From Acorus gramineus (taxonomy: Eukaryota > Streptophyta > Magnoliopsida > Acorales > Acoraceae), in contig CM060855.1 of assembly GCA_030737835.1 (NCBI GenBank), positions 16,993,438-17,057,437 of the forward strand: 64,000 bases of DNA. Reading direction: 5' to 3'. This document shows, piece after piece, positions 12,074-23,556 of the stretch. How positions within the stretch are numbered: position 1 is the first letter of the stretch; the number at the start of each line of letters is the position of its first letter. The translations under genes were made by a program, and so were the position numbers. Below the pieces are notes generated by a model. That model was not told the origin of the DNA, ran no database searches, and saw only the letters and a program-made list of their open reading frames with translations.

Positions 12074-15000
12074 TTAGTTTTGCTGGCCAGTGGAGAAGCC
12101 ATTATGATTCTTAATGCCACATGGAGATGCATTTTTAGTACCTTCTTTATAGTAACTGCTAAGGTTGTCGCACATTGCTAGATGGAAGGCGTCTCCACCA
12201 TAATCCAATTGGGGTAGATTGGTTCCATCACTGCAGTTCCCACTTCTACTAAGCTTTGGGGATCTCAGAGTTGGAGAGTGCTGGTATTCAAAGATAAGAA
12301 AGAGAGTACGAATGAAAAAAAATTTAAAAAAAAAAGAAGTGTCTTATTACAGTCCTTGTACGCAACCCTGCATGCAGTCTCATTTCGCAAATTATGTATA
12401 TATTTTGTTAGATGGAATATGTTTTGAAATATATATTCTAATAAATTGTATAGACTCGGTTTTAGAAAATGTGAAAAAATTCTAATAAGCCATATAACTC
12501 GTTGGACAGCGATTGAGGCATATGACAATACAGGCGGAGCAATGAACGGGATTGTGTGCAATGGAGCCCTTACATGAAATATACACTTTGTGAAAAAGCA
12601 GAGCATGTGGGGGACTGCAGGCAGGGCTGCATAATGCATGTCCTTAACATTATCCAATAAAAATATATCCATAGCACTTTAATCAGACATTGGAGGGGCA
12701 ATTGAAATTGGAGCACCTGTTTTAGTTCAAACCTCGGAGATGAACCCTCATAGTAAAAGCTAGGCAATGGTGTAGCCTTGAATGCCAAGCTCTTCCTGAG
12801 CTCCTTTATAGCGGCTTCTCGCTCTTCCTAGAAAAGGTAAGCTTTGTTCAAATCAGAGGATCATATAACCACATTCTTTGACGACACCTTCTAGAATGCA
12901 TGGATTCATGTTAAATATTCATAGAATATTACGCAGGATGCATCAAACAATGAATAAGCAGCAAGACTGTGCAAGAAATGATATTTCCAGTTCGATGCAT
13001 GATTTTGCGACACAGAGGTTGTCTCCAAACAATATTTCTAAGGTAATTAATGTAAAACTAAAGAATAAATTTTAACAGGTGCCAAATATGGATATAATGG
13101 AAAAACATAATTAAGTTGTGTGCATGAAACTGTGGTATATCCCATTGATGGAAACTATCATCATCAGCAACGTAAGAGCATAAGAGCACATTATTCATAG
13201 GTCTGCCATGTTATCATAGAAAATGGATGTTGTTACATGCAATCCTCATTTACAGCCGCACGCAATCACATTTTGTTAATGAGGTATATGCTTCATTAGA
13301 TGAAGCATTAATTTTTTTGGTTTTTTGGTTTTTTTATTGTGAAAGTACACACAACTCATTGGAGTACATACTTCATTTTGAATGAAGATAGATACTTTGT
13401 TACATGAAATATATGCCTTCAAAATAAATTGGGCTTCATATGTGGCTGTCTCTAGCATTATCCTAATAAAATAGAAGCACTAGATTTCAAGTCACTTGCA
13501 TCAGATAGGAACAATAGACTGTCTCAGTGAATATTTCAGTTAGGTAAATTATTTAAATCATGTTTTTTTCATCCATGTGGTCTTTTGACTATCAAGTTAA
13601 CCATTAAATCATCTACGTGTTACTTTTTCTTTAAAATCACTAGGCTCATTATGATATAAAATAACTTTAAGTTGGTTAACAAATTTGTCCCCCTGCACTG
13701 GAACAACATCAAATCCTCAGCAACTGGTGAATGCACGAAAAACTTCCAGAGAGATATATATTCCATTAGTTCGTAAAAGTAAAAATTTTGACAAGCATTG
13801 GACAAAGGCGTGGCTCAAAATTTGCAAGATGATCTTCTTTATGGGACAAATGTCAATCTTGTAAAAACAAACACAACATGAACTTATGTAGAAAATTAAT
13901 GGTGTGACAATATGATAAGAATGTGACCGAGTGTTTAGAGGAGCAAAAGAAAACGAAACAGAACCAAAAGAAGAAATACAGTAGATGTACTCATAGCTTA
14001 TAACTAGCAAACAATGTACCTTGGTTCTGGCTTCACACTGGTTTCGTTCTGCTTCCAAAGTCTGGTATTTCTCTTTCAATTTTGAGTAAAACTGACAACA
14101 AATATGAAATAAAATAATTTATTCTTGACTCACATGAACATAATCATCAAAACATGGAAATATCAATGATAAAATACCTCCTTGCGCTTCTCAGCACGCT
14201 CACTGCACCTAAAAACAGGAGCACATGAAGCAGTAGTTATCGGCTTTACAGTTCTTGCTGATAATGCAGTTCTGAAGTGTGTTAAGAAAAAACCAGGGTT
14301 CATAAAACACACAAATTATAGAAAACCATGAAGAGAATTGTAGACATTGAAAAGGATACGAGGAGGCAACCGAACACACATCATCACCAGGAGGCATTTT
14401 ATTAAAAGGCCGAGAAGGCTTCCTTGATGGAAACGTAGAAATTGGCTGCAATAGTTTAAATAAAGTGCCAATTTATTGATAAACAAATTCTTATAGGAAC
14501 TCATAACACTTTAAACAATACCACAATTCTCAAATCCCATCCATTTAAACAAGCTCATCTCTTTAAAATCAGGTTCAGCTCCAACTGAATTATATTTGAT
14601 ATATATTTCCAAGCTAAGCTGAGCATCTAATACTACCCCCACACTACCTTAATGTCCTAGAATGGTCAACTATGATTTTCACACAACCAGGAATGGAAAT
14701 GGTTTAAAGAAAGGAGATTCTAGACCCTTATAGAGATGAAATACAAAATTGTCCTCTGCAACCAATTTGTTAGAAAAAACCTGCCAAACCTAGAGCCAAT
14801 GTATAAGAACCAGATCTTAAGCCTGTACATAAAAGTTCTACATCCAATCCAAAGCTTCGAAAACTCCCTGTCGGTAACAGAAAGCAAGAAGCAAAATGTT
14901 TGACATTTCCTGTACAATGTCTTTATCAACATTTTTAGATAATTATGCTAAGTACACTATAAATTCAATTCAGCTCACAGGGAGTTGGCTTTTCGGCTAG

Positions 15001-15760
15001 AGGAGTGGGTTTGCTCCCCATATGTATTAAGTTTGAATCCCTAGGTTTGTGGGTTATTATGTGCATGAAGAAGAAGTAAATAAATTCATTAAAAAATATT
15101 TTTAAAAATCATATAGGTGAGACAGCTGCTTATAATTCATGATCAATGGAAGGCAAAATTTTGAAAAATAACTCAGACCTATTTCAGTGCTGCTTGATTT
15201 GTAATCATGTACACATAGGAAAAGAATATAATTCTAAAGCATTGTACCTGATCCTTCTTTAGACTATGTTGAGTTTGCAAACTTTTAACATTAGCAAGTC
15301 CCTTTCCACTTGAGACATTCTTCTCGGTTCCATGTGCAAATGGTTGCAGGATGGTGTGGTTAATATGCACACTTTTCGCATTACCGTACCTTGCCGCAGA
15401 TTTCATGGGTGATGTTGATTCTTTATGATTAGTTAGTTCTTGGGCTTCAGAATCCGCTTTCTTCTCTAGCAATCTGACACCAACTTTGATTCCATAACAA
15501 GGTAGTTCTGACCCACTTTGAGTTTTATCTGGAGAGAGAGAAGCTTCTTCATTTGTATGGCCTGTGGTGTCCTGTTTCGAAACAGTCTTTGTTGGTTCGG
15601 TATTAACCACCACAATTTGAGGCGAAGAGAAAGCTGTTGTATGGTTCCCAGCTTCAGAAATCTCACAATGTATACCATGCTGACATTGGAGCTCAGCAAG
15701 GGAACAAGTTCCATTATCCACTGAATCCTTTCCTGAGCTTATCTCAAGTTCCTTCCCCAT
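12074..15760 (-). CDS. WVD2-like (TPX2 family) microtubule-associated protein
   Basis: Coding exons: 15760..15248, 14445..14360, 14202..14178, 14091..14020, 12827..12717 and 12280..12074, all with GT-AG borders and consistent phase; about 337 residues. The N-terminal ~170 residues are polar and low in complexity, with a conserved-looking [13 protein letters not shown] near residue 136. The TPX2 domain follows: [20 protein letters not shown] (about 201-220), then [20 protein letters not shown] and [12 protein letters not shown] (about 237-268), and a [12 protein letters not shown] motif. WVD2/WDL proteins bind and bundle cortical microtubules and affect anisotropic growth. The start is the first Met after the splice acceptor at 15764; the 5' UTR is split by a 2.66-kb intron. 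The last exon seems to change frame: a second open frame after the stop at 12074 (to 11974) looks more like the family's true C-terminus (see findings). Confidence 0.85.
13225..13430. mobile_element. Decayed MITE (family B-like) in a WVD2-like intron
   Basis: Begins 'gttgttacatgcaatcctc' and contains the 'gaggtatatgcttcattagatgaag' type of phrases seen in other copies (7972-8180, 12345-12560, 19839-20092). Ends are eroded, and assignment is by similarity of phrases only. Confidence 0.4.
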
Positions 15761-15798
15761 TGCACTACAAGATTTAGAAAACAAATCTATATCCATGA

Positions 15799-15890
15799 GA
15801 TTGTAGTAAATCATCCGTAAGTCTCAAGTTAATAAGAAAAATATGATTGTAGTAAATCATCCGTAAGTCTCAAGTTAATAAGAAAAATAT
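15799..15890. repeat. 46-bp perfect tandem duplication
   Basis: Two identical 46-bp units (15799-15844 and 15845-15890) beginning gattgtagtaaatcatccg. They lie about 35 bp upstream of the splice acceptor of the WVD2-like coding exon. Identity implies a recent origin. Confidence 0.95.
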
Positions 15891-16313
15891 GTATATTATG
15901 TTGTAATGAATCACTCTCATTATCTCATAGAGTGGATAAACAATTATATCTTTCACATTCACAAAAAAATACATTTGCATCTTTAACAAATATTTCCTGT
16001 TTTGCAGATTAAAAAAAAAACAGAGCAGTCTACACAACTGAATCAGGGAACCATAAATGTCATTCATCATATTTGGTTATGCTTTCATTCGAGTGCATCT
16101 TTAGCCAGATATATAGAATTGAATTTATTAACTCAATGCACCACAGTACCAGTAACAGACATGGATGGAAATGACATAGCCTCTGTAAAAAGAACGATCG
16201 GTATCTGCATTGGAGCCAACTCTGATGCTACTTTAGCATAATGACATTTCTCGTAAACAACTTTTAAATAATATAAATTCAAAAAACAACATAAATTCAG
16301 TAATTCATTTGGT

Positions 16314-16370
16314 CAGTGAATGTGGCTGAGACGACCATGTATACAGTGAATGTGGCTGAGACGACCATGT
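16314..16370. repeat. Short tandem duplication, period 30 bp
   Basis: Two copies of 'cagtgaatgtggctgagacg...' (27 bp identical) separated by 'ata'. Confidence 0.95.
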
Positions 16371-17504
16371 TAATAAAAGGTTCAAGGAGGGTAGAAGACC
16401 AAAAAGGCAAAATTTACAGCATCTGCCATAGAATGTGTTCGGCATTCATCATGTTAAGAGAGAACTAACAAGATCACCAGTTTTCTGGCTAAAGATACTG
16501 TTTGGAAAAATTATACTGATTTGGCTAGCCACTTTTATGACGGATGATATATAAATAGTATGATAGCTTTGAGAGATGGTAGTTTCTTATAATAAGGCCC
16601 TCACATTGCTATACTAAAATCCTCCTGTTTAGTTGATGTTTGAAATCCTCAAGTCCTAGAGTGAAATTTCAAATGAACTATCAGATAACATGTCACCCAA
16701 CAATTGAAAGAGAAAAGTGAGATTATAAAATCATAAAATGTTGGAAAAACCTGTTTCAAAATTATTACATTCCTATAAATGAAGAGAAAATAATCAAAAC
16801 AGACATCCTAGGAATCATGATGACATTTTATGCACAACACAAGAAAGATAACTGCAGAATGTATTCCATACAAAAATAATAAATTACCCTCAATGTGCTA
16901 GGAAACAATAAGATGGATCATTCCTCGAATCAGAAGTCAAACCTTCATTGATGAAAAGAGTTCTCTATGGTGCTTATGGAATGGAATGAATAAAGCAGTA
17001 TAAATTCATTAGAAAAGATATGGTCCACAAAGAAGTGCTAAACTATGAGCGACCCTTTTTCATCTCGGTAGGAAATGAAAGAGGGACTGAGTAAAATTTA
17101 GCATAAAAGGAACTTTGTCTGTAACCACTGTCTGTATTAGTCACATCATTATGTATATATACACCGGATGAGAACTAGCTTCAAAGATCAAGAATTTGAT
17201 ATGATGATATTGATAAGAAGCCAATTGATATCATGAATAGGTGTGTATGAACCCAACCCCCCCCCACAAAAAAAAAGAGACCAAAACCCAATTAGAAGAA
17301 CCAATTGATAGATAGTGACCATGACCTCCCACCTTTCAACTTCATCTATGAAAAAGGCCCTCCATCTCAACCTCCCAGTCCTTCAGTCACTTTATGAAAA
17401 GCCAAAAAATAATCAAGTGTCCCATTAACGCCAAAAATATTTCTTTTTATGTTTACCAAACAATGGAAGCACTATCACATGCAAGATTCCAAAGTTGTAC
17501 TAAA

Positions 17505-17665
17505 TTCACATATTGCTTGGAGCAGTGGTAAAATGCTGGATTCGAATCCTAAGAGCGGCCATTTTATGCCAAAAAAAGCCAAAGGTTAGGACTGGATATA
17601 CTCTCCTTCCTCCCAACACCTTGCTACACATGAGATCACTCCGGGCAATAACCTTATATAATGAT
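17505..17665 (+). mobile_element. Au-SINE-like fragment
   Basis: Starts 'ggagcagtggtaaaatgctg' and contains 'ggattcgaatcct' (box-B-like), then a block resembling the 'ccttcccagacc...cgggagc...gggta' tail of plant Au SINEs. It is strongly diverged. Named by text similarity remembered from the family, so confidence is modest. Confidence 0.4.
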
Positions 17666-18107
17666 CTAACAAAATACAAGCAAATAGCAAGCCCAGGCCA
17701 ATCAATTCATTAGAAAGATATTAACATACCACAAGGAATACATTCCATGCCACTACGTTAGGATAAACACACTGAGCAAAATAGAGAATTCCAAAACAAG
17801 TTCAAAAAACACCCCTCTCTCATTTTGAGACAGATTTCGTTTTAAGAAAATGCAACTGAGAAAACGTTTTTTTAATCCTTGAAGATTCTAACAGAACCAA
17901 AAAAAATTGAAAAGCAAGTTTTAACACAAACATGATCAAAATGGGGCAAAATCACAACTAAACCAAACAGCAGAAGCAAAATACAATCAGAAACGATGGC
18001 ACACACAATCAAAAGTGATACACTTAAAAAAGAGATCCAAATCAAGTAATTCTACAAAGAACGAGCAGAACAAGGAGGTCAAAACAACAATGAAGTGAAA
18101 AGTACAG

Positions 18108-18365
18108 CCAAAACAATAAGAAAAACACACACCCACTTATTGAAATCGATGAATTCGACTGTGTAAAACAAAAATAAACAGAACCCAATAAAAAAGGACC
18201 TATCTTTTTCACTTATCAACGCAAAAACAACCCAAAACAGTAAGGAAAACACACACCCACTTGTTGAAATCAATGGATTCAACAGTGAAAAAGCAAAAAC
18301 AAACAGAACCCAGTTGAAAAGAGCCTCTCTTTTTCACTTATCAATGCAAAAACAACCCAAAACCC
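18108..18365. repeat. Tandem duplication, unit about 124 bp
   Basis: Two imperfect units starting near 18108 and 18232, each with 'aaaacacacacccactt', 'gaaatc', 'aaacagaaccca' and 'tttttcacttatcaa'. The array lies inside the 5'-UTR intron close to the first exon. Confidence 0.9.
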
Positions 18366-18421
18366 ATTGAAGATGCTTCCTTCCCCATTGTAGTGAGGGT
18401 GGGAACACTGTGAATTCTTAC

Positions 18422-18534
18422 CGTTGATTTGTTGATCCCGATAAGAATCGACGGCGCTCCGTTCACCTCTTCTGCTTCCTCTCCAACCTCTAAAAGCTCA
18501 CTGTTTTGCTTTCAAACGAGACGGGCTTTTATAG
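18422..18534 (-). promoter_or_regulatory. Non-coding first exon and TATA box of the WVD2-like gene
   Basis: On the minus strand, ACTATAAAAGCCC (about 18534-18522) is a good TATA box. About 30 bp later a GC-richer leader starts and runs to a clean donor (AACG|GTAAG) at 18422. This defines a ~80-nt non-coding exon 1. Inferred from motif spacing. Confidence 0.6.
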
Positions 18535-18539
18535 TCCGT

Positions 18540-19838
18540 TTGTTGCTTCAACGCCGTTAACTAACGGCCTTTATTACAAATAAGTCCTCTGCTTATTGTT
18601 TATTCAAAGTTTTGAATGGACTCATTTTAAATTATTATGAATGGACTCATTTTATTTGCTGAATTTTGAACTTTATGAATGATCCAAACACAAAAGAGAA
18701 CAACAAAGCCAGTAGATTGAATTGGCAACATAGGTTATAGATGCTATTGGATTAGGTTTAATTTTTTAAAAACGACCACTATTGGGACAACTTTGAGTAA
18801 TGTTTTACAAATCAAATAATTCTTTGAACTCAAAAATGATGAGGTTGAGATTATTCTTGAATAGTTGAGTTACCCGAAATTGAATTATAACATCCTAGGG
18901 ACATAATAAATATAATTATCAATATTATTAAGGAGTAAAATTATAAAATATGAAACATTTTATAAATGATTTGATAAATGTCAAATATTAAATATTAATA
19001 CTTATAAAGCCATTATATAATATTACTATAACATGTGATGGTAAGGTTTTATTTGATATAAGCTAAATTTTTATTGTGATTGAATTCAACATCACAATAA
19101 GTAACTAAACAAAAATTTCTATGACTAAGTTTACAAATCATGATTTAATATGCTTTTTACATGACATTCAAATAAAATATTAAAAAATGTAATTTTTTTT
19201 TCATAAAAGAACATACCCAACCAACACGTCTTTTTTTTTCTTTTTTGGATTTTATAAAAAGTGGAACTAAAGTGAAAGATCCAAAAATTCAAGTTTTGAT
19301 TTAGTTTTAATCTTTGACATTTATTATTATATTGTTAAAAAAAAAAAAAAAACAGGTTGATTCAATCAACTTGTCATTTTCATGAAATCGTAAGTGGGTT
19401 GATTGGTTTTTATATTTTAAGCTGATATTTTATACTACCAGATTATGAAAAGCTAACTGAATCAGAATTTACTGGTTGAAGGCCTGGTAGGTCAGATTTT
19501 AAAACACTAGTTCAGATTTCAGGTTCTTTAAATCCATCATTATCAATGCCTATATGTTGTAATGTTTGGGTCAGATCTGAGTTTTTGACTTAAAATCTAA
19601 CCTCACCTCGACTATAAACTGCATGAAATAATATTTTGTCATTAATTCACATCTCACTTACTAATAAAAAAATAATTTACAAGTCATATTTTTTTATTGA
19701 ATGAAGTATTTTATATTTGTATTTTGAGACGTTTGAATGGGATTTTAAATGTTCATGCGATGAATGTTATGAATAATAATTTATATTTTTATATATTTTA
19801 TGATATTCATTTTGGTTACATTAAAAATAATAGATAAT
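18540..19838. other. Intergenic, AT-rich
   Basis: Upstream of the WVD2-like promoter. No gene, RNA or clear element recognised; several A and T homopolymers. Confidence 0.5.
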
Positions 19839-20092
19839 GTTACATCCCGTAATTTTTCTAACTCTAATTCTAATTTACATGTATTCTGATTTTTTAAAAT
19901 AGAATATCTCATCTAATAAGATACATGTTTTTATAAAAAAAAATGAGTTATATATTTTAATAAATTGCATAGACACATTTATAAAAAATATACAAAATTT
20001 ACATTGAAGCATATATCTCATTGATGTAAACATATGCCGCTAACAAAGTATATGAGACTAAAATTGGGACTGAAAAAAGAATTGTGTGTAAC
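19839..20092. mobile_element. MITE family B
   Basis: About 254 bp with inverted ends: 'gttacatcccgtaattttt' on the left, and 'gttacacacaattcttttt' reading in from the right. The interior repeats 'atatatctcat' and 'aatgag' phrases. Related decayed sequences lie at 7972-8180, 12345-12560, 13225-13430 and perhaps 26805-27060. Flanked by 'aat' on both sides. Confidence 0.55.
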
Positions 20093-20169
20093 AATATTCA
20101 TAATTTCTAAGTCTTATGAGTGTAATTTCTTCTCTTCCGATCAAAAGTAATTTCATTTAATAATTTTTT

Positions 20170-21264
20170 GGGGAAATTGTTCAAATACCCATTGATTAAG
20201 GGTTTAAATTTTTTTCTACTCCCGGACTTTTTTTATTTTTTATTTACCCCTAAAATTTGGTCTTATTTTTTTTTTTTTTACCCCTAGACCCGTGCCACCT
20301 CATTTTATATACCTAAATCACCGTCATCTGTAAATTAGTATTACATTTCTGTAATTGATCATTACATTACTGTAATCAGTTATTACATTTCTGTAATTTA
20401 CATGTCCTTATTTTAATTCTATGTATGATATTACATATTTGTTGTGTAAATTATAGTTTTTGTAATTTCAGTTGTAATTGTTATAAGAATAATAGAAGAT
20501 ATTACATTTCTATTATGTAAATAGTAGATTATGTCATTGGGCATCACATTGGTAGTTTTTGTTGTAGTTGTTATGTAAATGTTAATTTCAGTAATTGTTA
20601 AGTACATAGATTAAGAAGTAATTTTATTAAAACATTAAAATTGTTCATAAATTTTCAGTGCAGATTCATGCTATTACTAATTTTGTTCATATTGCTAAAT
20701 AAAAATTTATTTAAGTATTTCATTGTTGTATTTTTTATATAGCTTGAAAAACTCGTTCTTCGTTATAAAGTACATTGAATGTCTAGTTCGATAATCTTGT
20801 TTCATTTTACCCAAGCAGACATGAAGAGGATTAAGGGGAAGATAACAATTAATCATTAAGATTTGAATAAAACGTCGTAATTTAAACAATTGATGTATCT
20901 ATTTTAACGAAACTTTGAAATTGTATCTATAACAATTTTGTGTACACTGAATGCATTTACAGATGATAATGTAATGACATTGAGAATGTATATATGACCA
21001 TTTTGTGTATAAATATCTTTGTGTATTTTAATATTTTGTAGATAACTATTAAATATCTCTAACTATGTGTATAATTTCTGTATGTATCACATTATAATTC
21101 TGCATTTCTATAACTCTGTCTGTAAGGGATAGTTCCGGTATTATGAAAATTGAGGGGCAAAAAAAAAAAAGACCAAATTTCAGGGGTAAATAAAAAATAA
21201 AAAAAAGTTCAGAGACAAAAAAAAAAATTGACCCTTAATCAAGGGGTATTTGAACAATTCCCCC
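20170..21264. mobile_element. MULE-type non-autonomous element with long TIRs
   Basis: Inverted arms of about 110 bp: left 'ggggaaattgttcaaatacc', right, read inward on the other strand, 'gggggaattgttcaaatacc', both continuing through 'gattaaggg' and 'tttatttacccct'. Both sides carry the 9-bp direct repeat TAATTTTTT (20161-20169 and 21265-21273). Long TIRs with a 9-bp duplication are the mark of Mutator-like elements. The interior has no transposase; it is AT-rich and repeats 'attacatttctgtaatt' (20330-20540). Confidence 0.8.
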
Positions 21265-21273
21265 TAATTTTTT

Positions 21274-22087
21274 TTGTTATAATCTACAAGACTCCATCCG
21301 ACCGATTAGACCCAACCTAACTTAGACATTTGGAAACAAGTTTAAGAATTAGTTTTTTCCTAAAAGCTAGGTTTAAAATAGGGTTGTAGGAAGTTGTCAC
21401 TCCACATATTGTAAAAATTTTAATTTTTAGATATTTTTTTGTAAAAATGTCTTTGTAGCTTTTAATTAAGCTGCAGTTTTTTTTTCTGTTTGAAAACAGG
21501 TTTGAAGAACTCAGCTTCTTGTAAACCCAAAAACTTTCTAAATCCGCTTTTTAGAATGGGTAGAGATTGGATTCATTATTCCATGGTGTTGTGTTTCCTT
21601 GTTGGATTTGTGTTGTGTTCATCTTCAACTCCAACCAAACTTGTTTACATAGATTTTTTTTTTTCAAATGTATCTTAAAAAATACCTTTAAAACAAAAGA
21701 AAAACAAAAACTCCAACCAAACTTGTTTACATAGATTTTTTTTTTTTTTTAAATATATCTTAAAAAAAAAAACTCCAACCATACTTGTCATTGGAGAGAG
21801 ATTTTTTTAAAGTTACATGGTCAAATCACTGATTGATCTGGACCGTCGAAGGGATCTGCTAGAAAGATGATCGGATGGTCAAGATTTGATTTGGTGCAGA
21901 ATCGCGATCTGTCAGGGTCGGAGGAGGAAAAACGTTTAATATCAGGGAGGACCCCGCCACGAAATGAATGGTGGGATGGGACCTCACTTTAAAGCGCAAA
22001 TCAAAAGGATTGTTTGGGCCTTTGGGGGGAGGGGGGCTAAAGCTGGGAAACTTGTAAAGTCCATTTACACATTCAATCATGGAAAAT
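21274..22087. other. Intergenic with a short local duplication
   Basis: 'aactccaaccaaacttgtttacatagatttttttt' occurs at about 21627-21663 and 21709-21745, with a third, partial copy near 21771. No gene recognised. Long T and A runs. Confidence 0.5.
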
Positions 22088-22362
22088 GATACATCCAGTC
22101 TCACTTGCAGCTTCAATTACAGTTTATATTAATTTTTTTTAAAAAAAAAACCATACACTATTCAAATAAAGCGTATGCTGTTATATAAAATAAAGTATAT
22201 ATTGATATACATTAATATATTTTTTTTTAATTTAAAAAAATAATAAAAAAATTTGCACCATATACTATGATAGAATCTCATACACTATGATATCGCAGTA
22301 TATACTACGTTATCATAGTGTATGGGGCTGCAAAACGAGCTGTAAAACAGACTGCGTGTATC
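22088..22362. mobile_element. MITE family A, copy 2 (full length)
   Basis: About 275 bp with inverted ends: 'gatacatccagtctc' on the left, 'gatacacgcagtctg' reading in from the right. The interior has the 'catacactatgatatcgcagtatatactacgttatcatagtgtatg' palindromic block. Opposite in orientation to copy 1. It abuts the next hAT-type element, which inserted at its right end. Confidence 0.65.
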
Positions 22363-22365
22363 AGC

Positions 22366-22800
22366 TAGGGCTAGTAAATGAACCAAGCCGCTCGGGCTCG
22401 ACTCGGGCTTGACTCGGTTTGAGCATGTTCGGACTCATTCAATTAGACAAATAAGCGAGCTTGAACAATTTTTAAAACTCGGTTAAGCTCGGGACCTAGA
22501 TCGAGATTCATTTTGTGTAACTCGACTCATTTGTGTTATAAAAACCTTATGTGAAGCTTGACTCAACTCCTTTGTAAAATCAAAACATTAAATCAATACA
22601 AAGTTATGTTTGTTTAGGCTCACGAGATTGGCTTATTTAGGTTAAAATTTTATTTTCAACTCTTAAAAACTTTAAAATGAAGAAAAACACTGAACTCGCT
22701 TAGACTCGTGAGCTCAGCTCGACTCGACTCAGCTCGTTTATAAATGAGCTGAGCTTAAACATGTCAAAGTTCAACTCGATAGACTCATTTCTCACCTCTA
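22366..22800. mobile_element. hAT-type non-autonomous element, copy 2 (complete)
   Basis: 435 bp from TAGGGCTAGTAAATG to ...TTTCTCACCTCTA, composed of 'cgagct/gagctc' repeats and 'aaaatcaaaacattaa'. Flanked by GTATCAGC (22358-22365) and ATATCAGC (22801-22808), 7 of 8 bases matching, the 8-bp duplication of hAT elements. Inverted relative to copies at 8504 and 63284. No coding sequence. Confidence 0.75.
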
Positions 22801-23082
22801 ATATCAGCGGCTCAGCGCTCTTCAATCATATCACTTTTAACGTTAGAAATACTTGATCTACAATAAGTCCAAAATACTGCATGAACAAAATTTGAAAACA
22901 GAATATATATCTCATTCTAATAAATAAAAAAGTACGAGATAGGTATATATAAAAAAAAAAAATTAAATGTAGTGGAGCTCAACGACAAAACATTTCCGAC
23001 CTACCAAGCTAAAAAAAAAAAAAACATTTCCGATCACGATTATCAGACGGACAACGTGATTTCAACAGTGCAACGCCCACAA

Positions 23083-23295
23083 AAGAGACCCAACTATAGA
23101 ATCCATAAGTTGGACGGTCAGGATCCACTTTTACAAACCCAGGGCCCGCCGTTGATTTCGTCTCTCCAACCTTCGAAAAGTGGCACACAAACTTCTCAGT
23201 CATCCACATCGTCCAATCCGTGGTCCCCAATCATCAGTGGCCACAATTTTTCCACGTATGAAAGGAACAAAGCGAGCGACGCAATGAGTCCCGCT
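23083..23295 (+). pseudogene. Decayed duplicate of the Alba-gene upstream region
   Basis: This stretch aligns along its length with 28646-28862, the region upstream of the Alba-domain gene. Shared text includes 'acggtcaggatc', 'acaaacccagggcc', 'gatttcgt', 'catcgtcca' and 'ccccaatcatc'. The G-box CACGTG at 28828 reads CACGTA here. The Alba coding sequence itself is not found downstream. Together with 24890-25869 this points to an old duplication of the Alba-UAH neighbourhood. Confidence 0.75.
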
Positions 23296-23363
23296 AAATG
23301 CACCCCTCTTTACTTCGCACACCTCTAACTTTTTGCACCCCACTCAAATAAACTGAATGCTTT

Positions 23364-23543
23364 TGTTAAAGAGTCATTATTATAAGAATATTATATCTTT
23401 ATTGTCATTATTGTGATATTATTAGTTTCCTAGTTTTTCTAGTTTCCTTTTCTAGTATTTTAGGTTTTCCTCTATGTATCTATAAATAGAGCATTTGGCT
23501 CCTCTAATACAAAAACAACAATTTCCTTTTCTTTATTCTAACA
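23364..23543 (+). repeat. 5' LTR
   Basis: 180 bp, with a TATA-like 'tctataaatagagc' near 23478. Starts TG and ends CA. Confidence 0.9.
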
Positions 23544-23556
23544 TGGTATCAGAGCC
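23544..23556 (+). promoter_or_regulatory. Primer-binding site of the LTR element
   Basis: TGGTATCAGAGCC directly follows the 5' LTR. It is the complement of the initiator-methionine tRNA 3' end used by many plant LTR elements. Confidence 0.85.

Larger units (their letters stand above)
15764..18421 (-). other. 5'-UTR intron of the WVD2-like gene
   Basis: The donor GTAAGAATTC lies at 18421 and below; the acceptor TTGTAG ends at 15764, four bases before the ATG. No open frame of note inside. It contains a 46-bp tandem duplication (15799-15890), a 30-bp-period duplication (16314-16370), a SINE-like fragment (about 17505-17665) and a ~124-bp tandem duplication (18108-18365). Long 5'-UTR introns are common in plant cytoskeletal genes and often boost expression; whether this one does is not shown. 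Confidence 0.65.
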
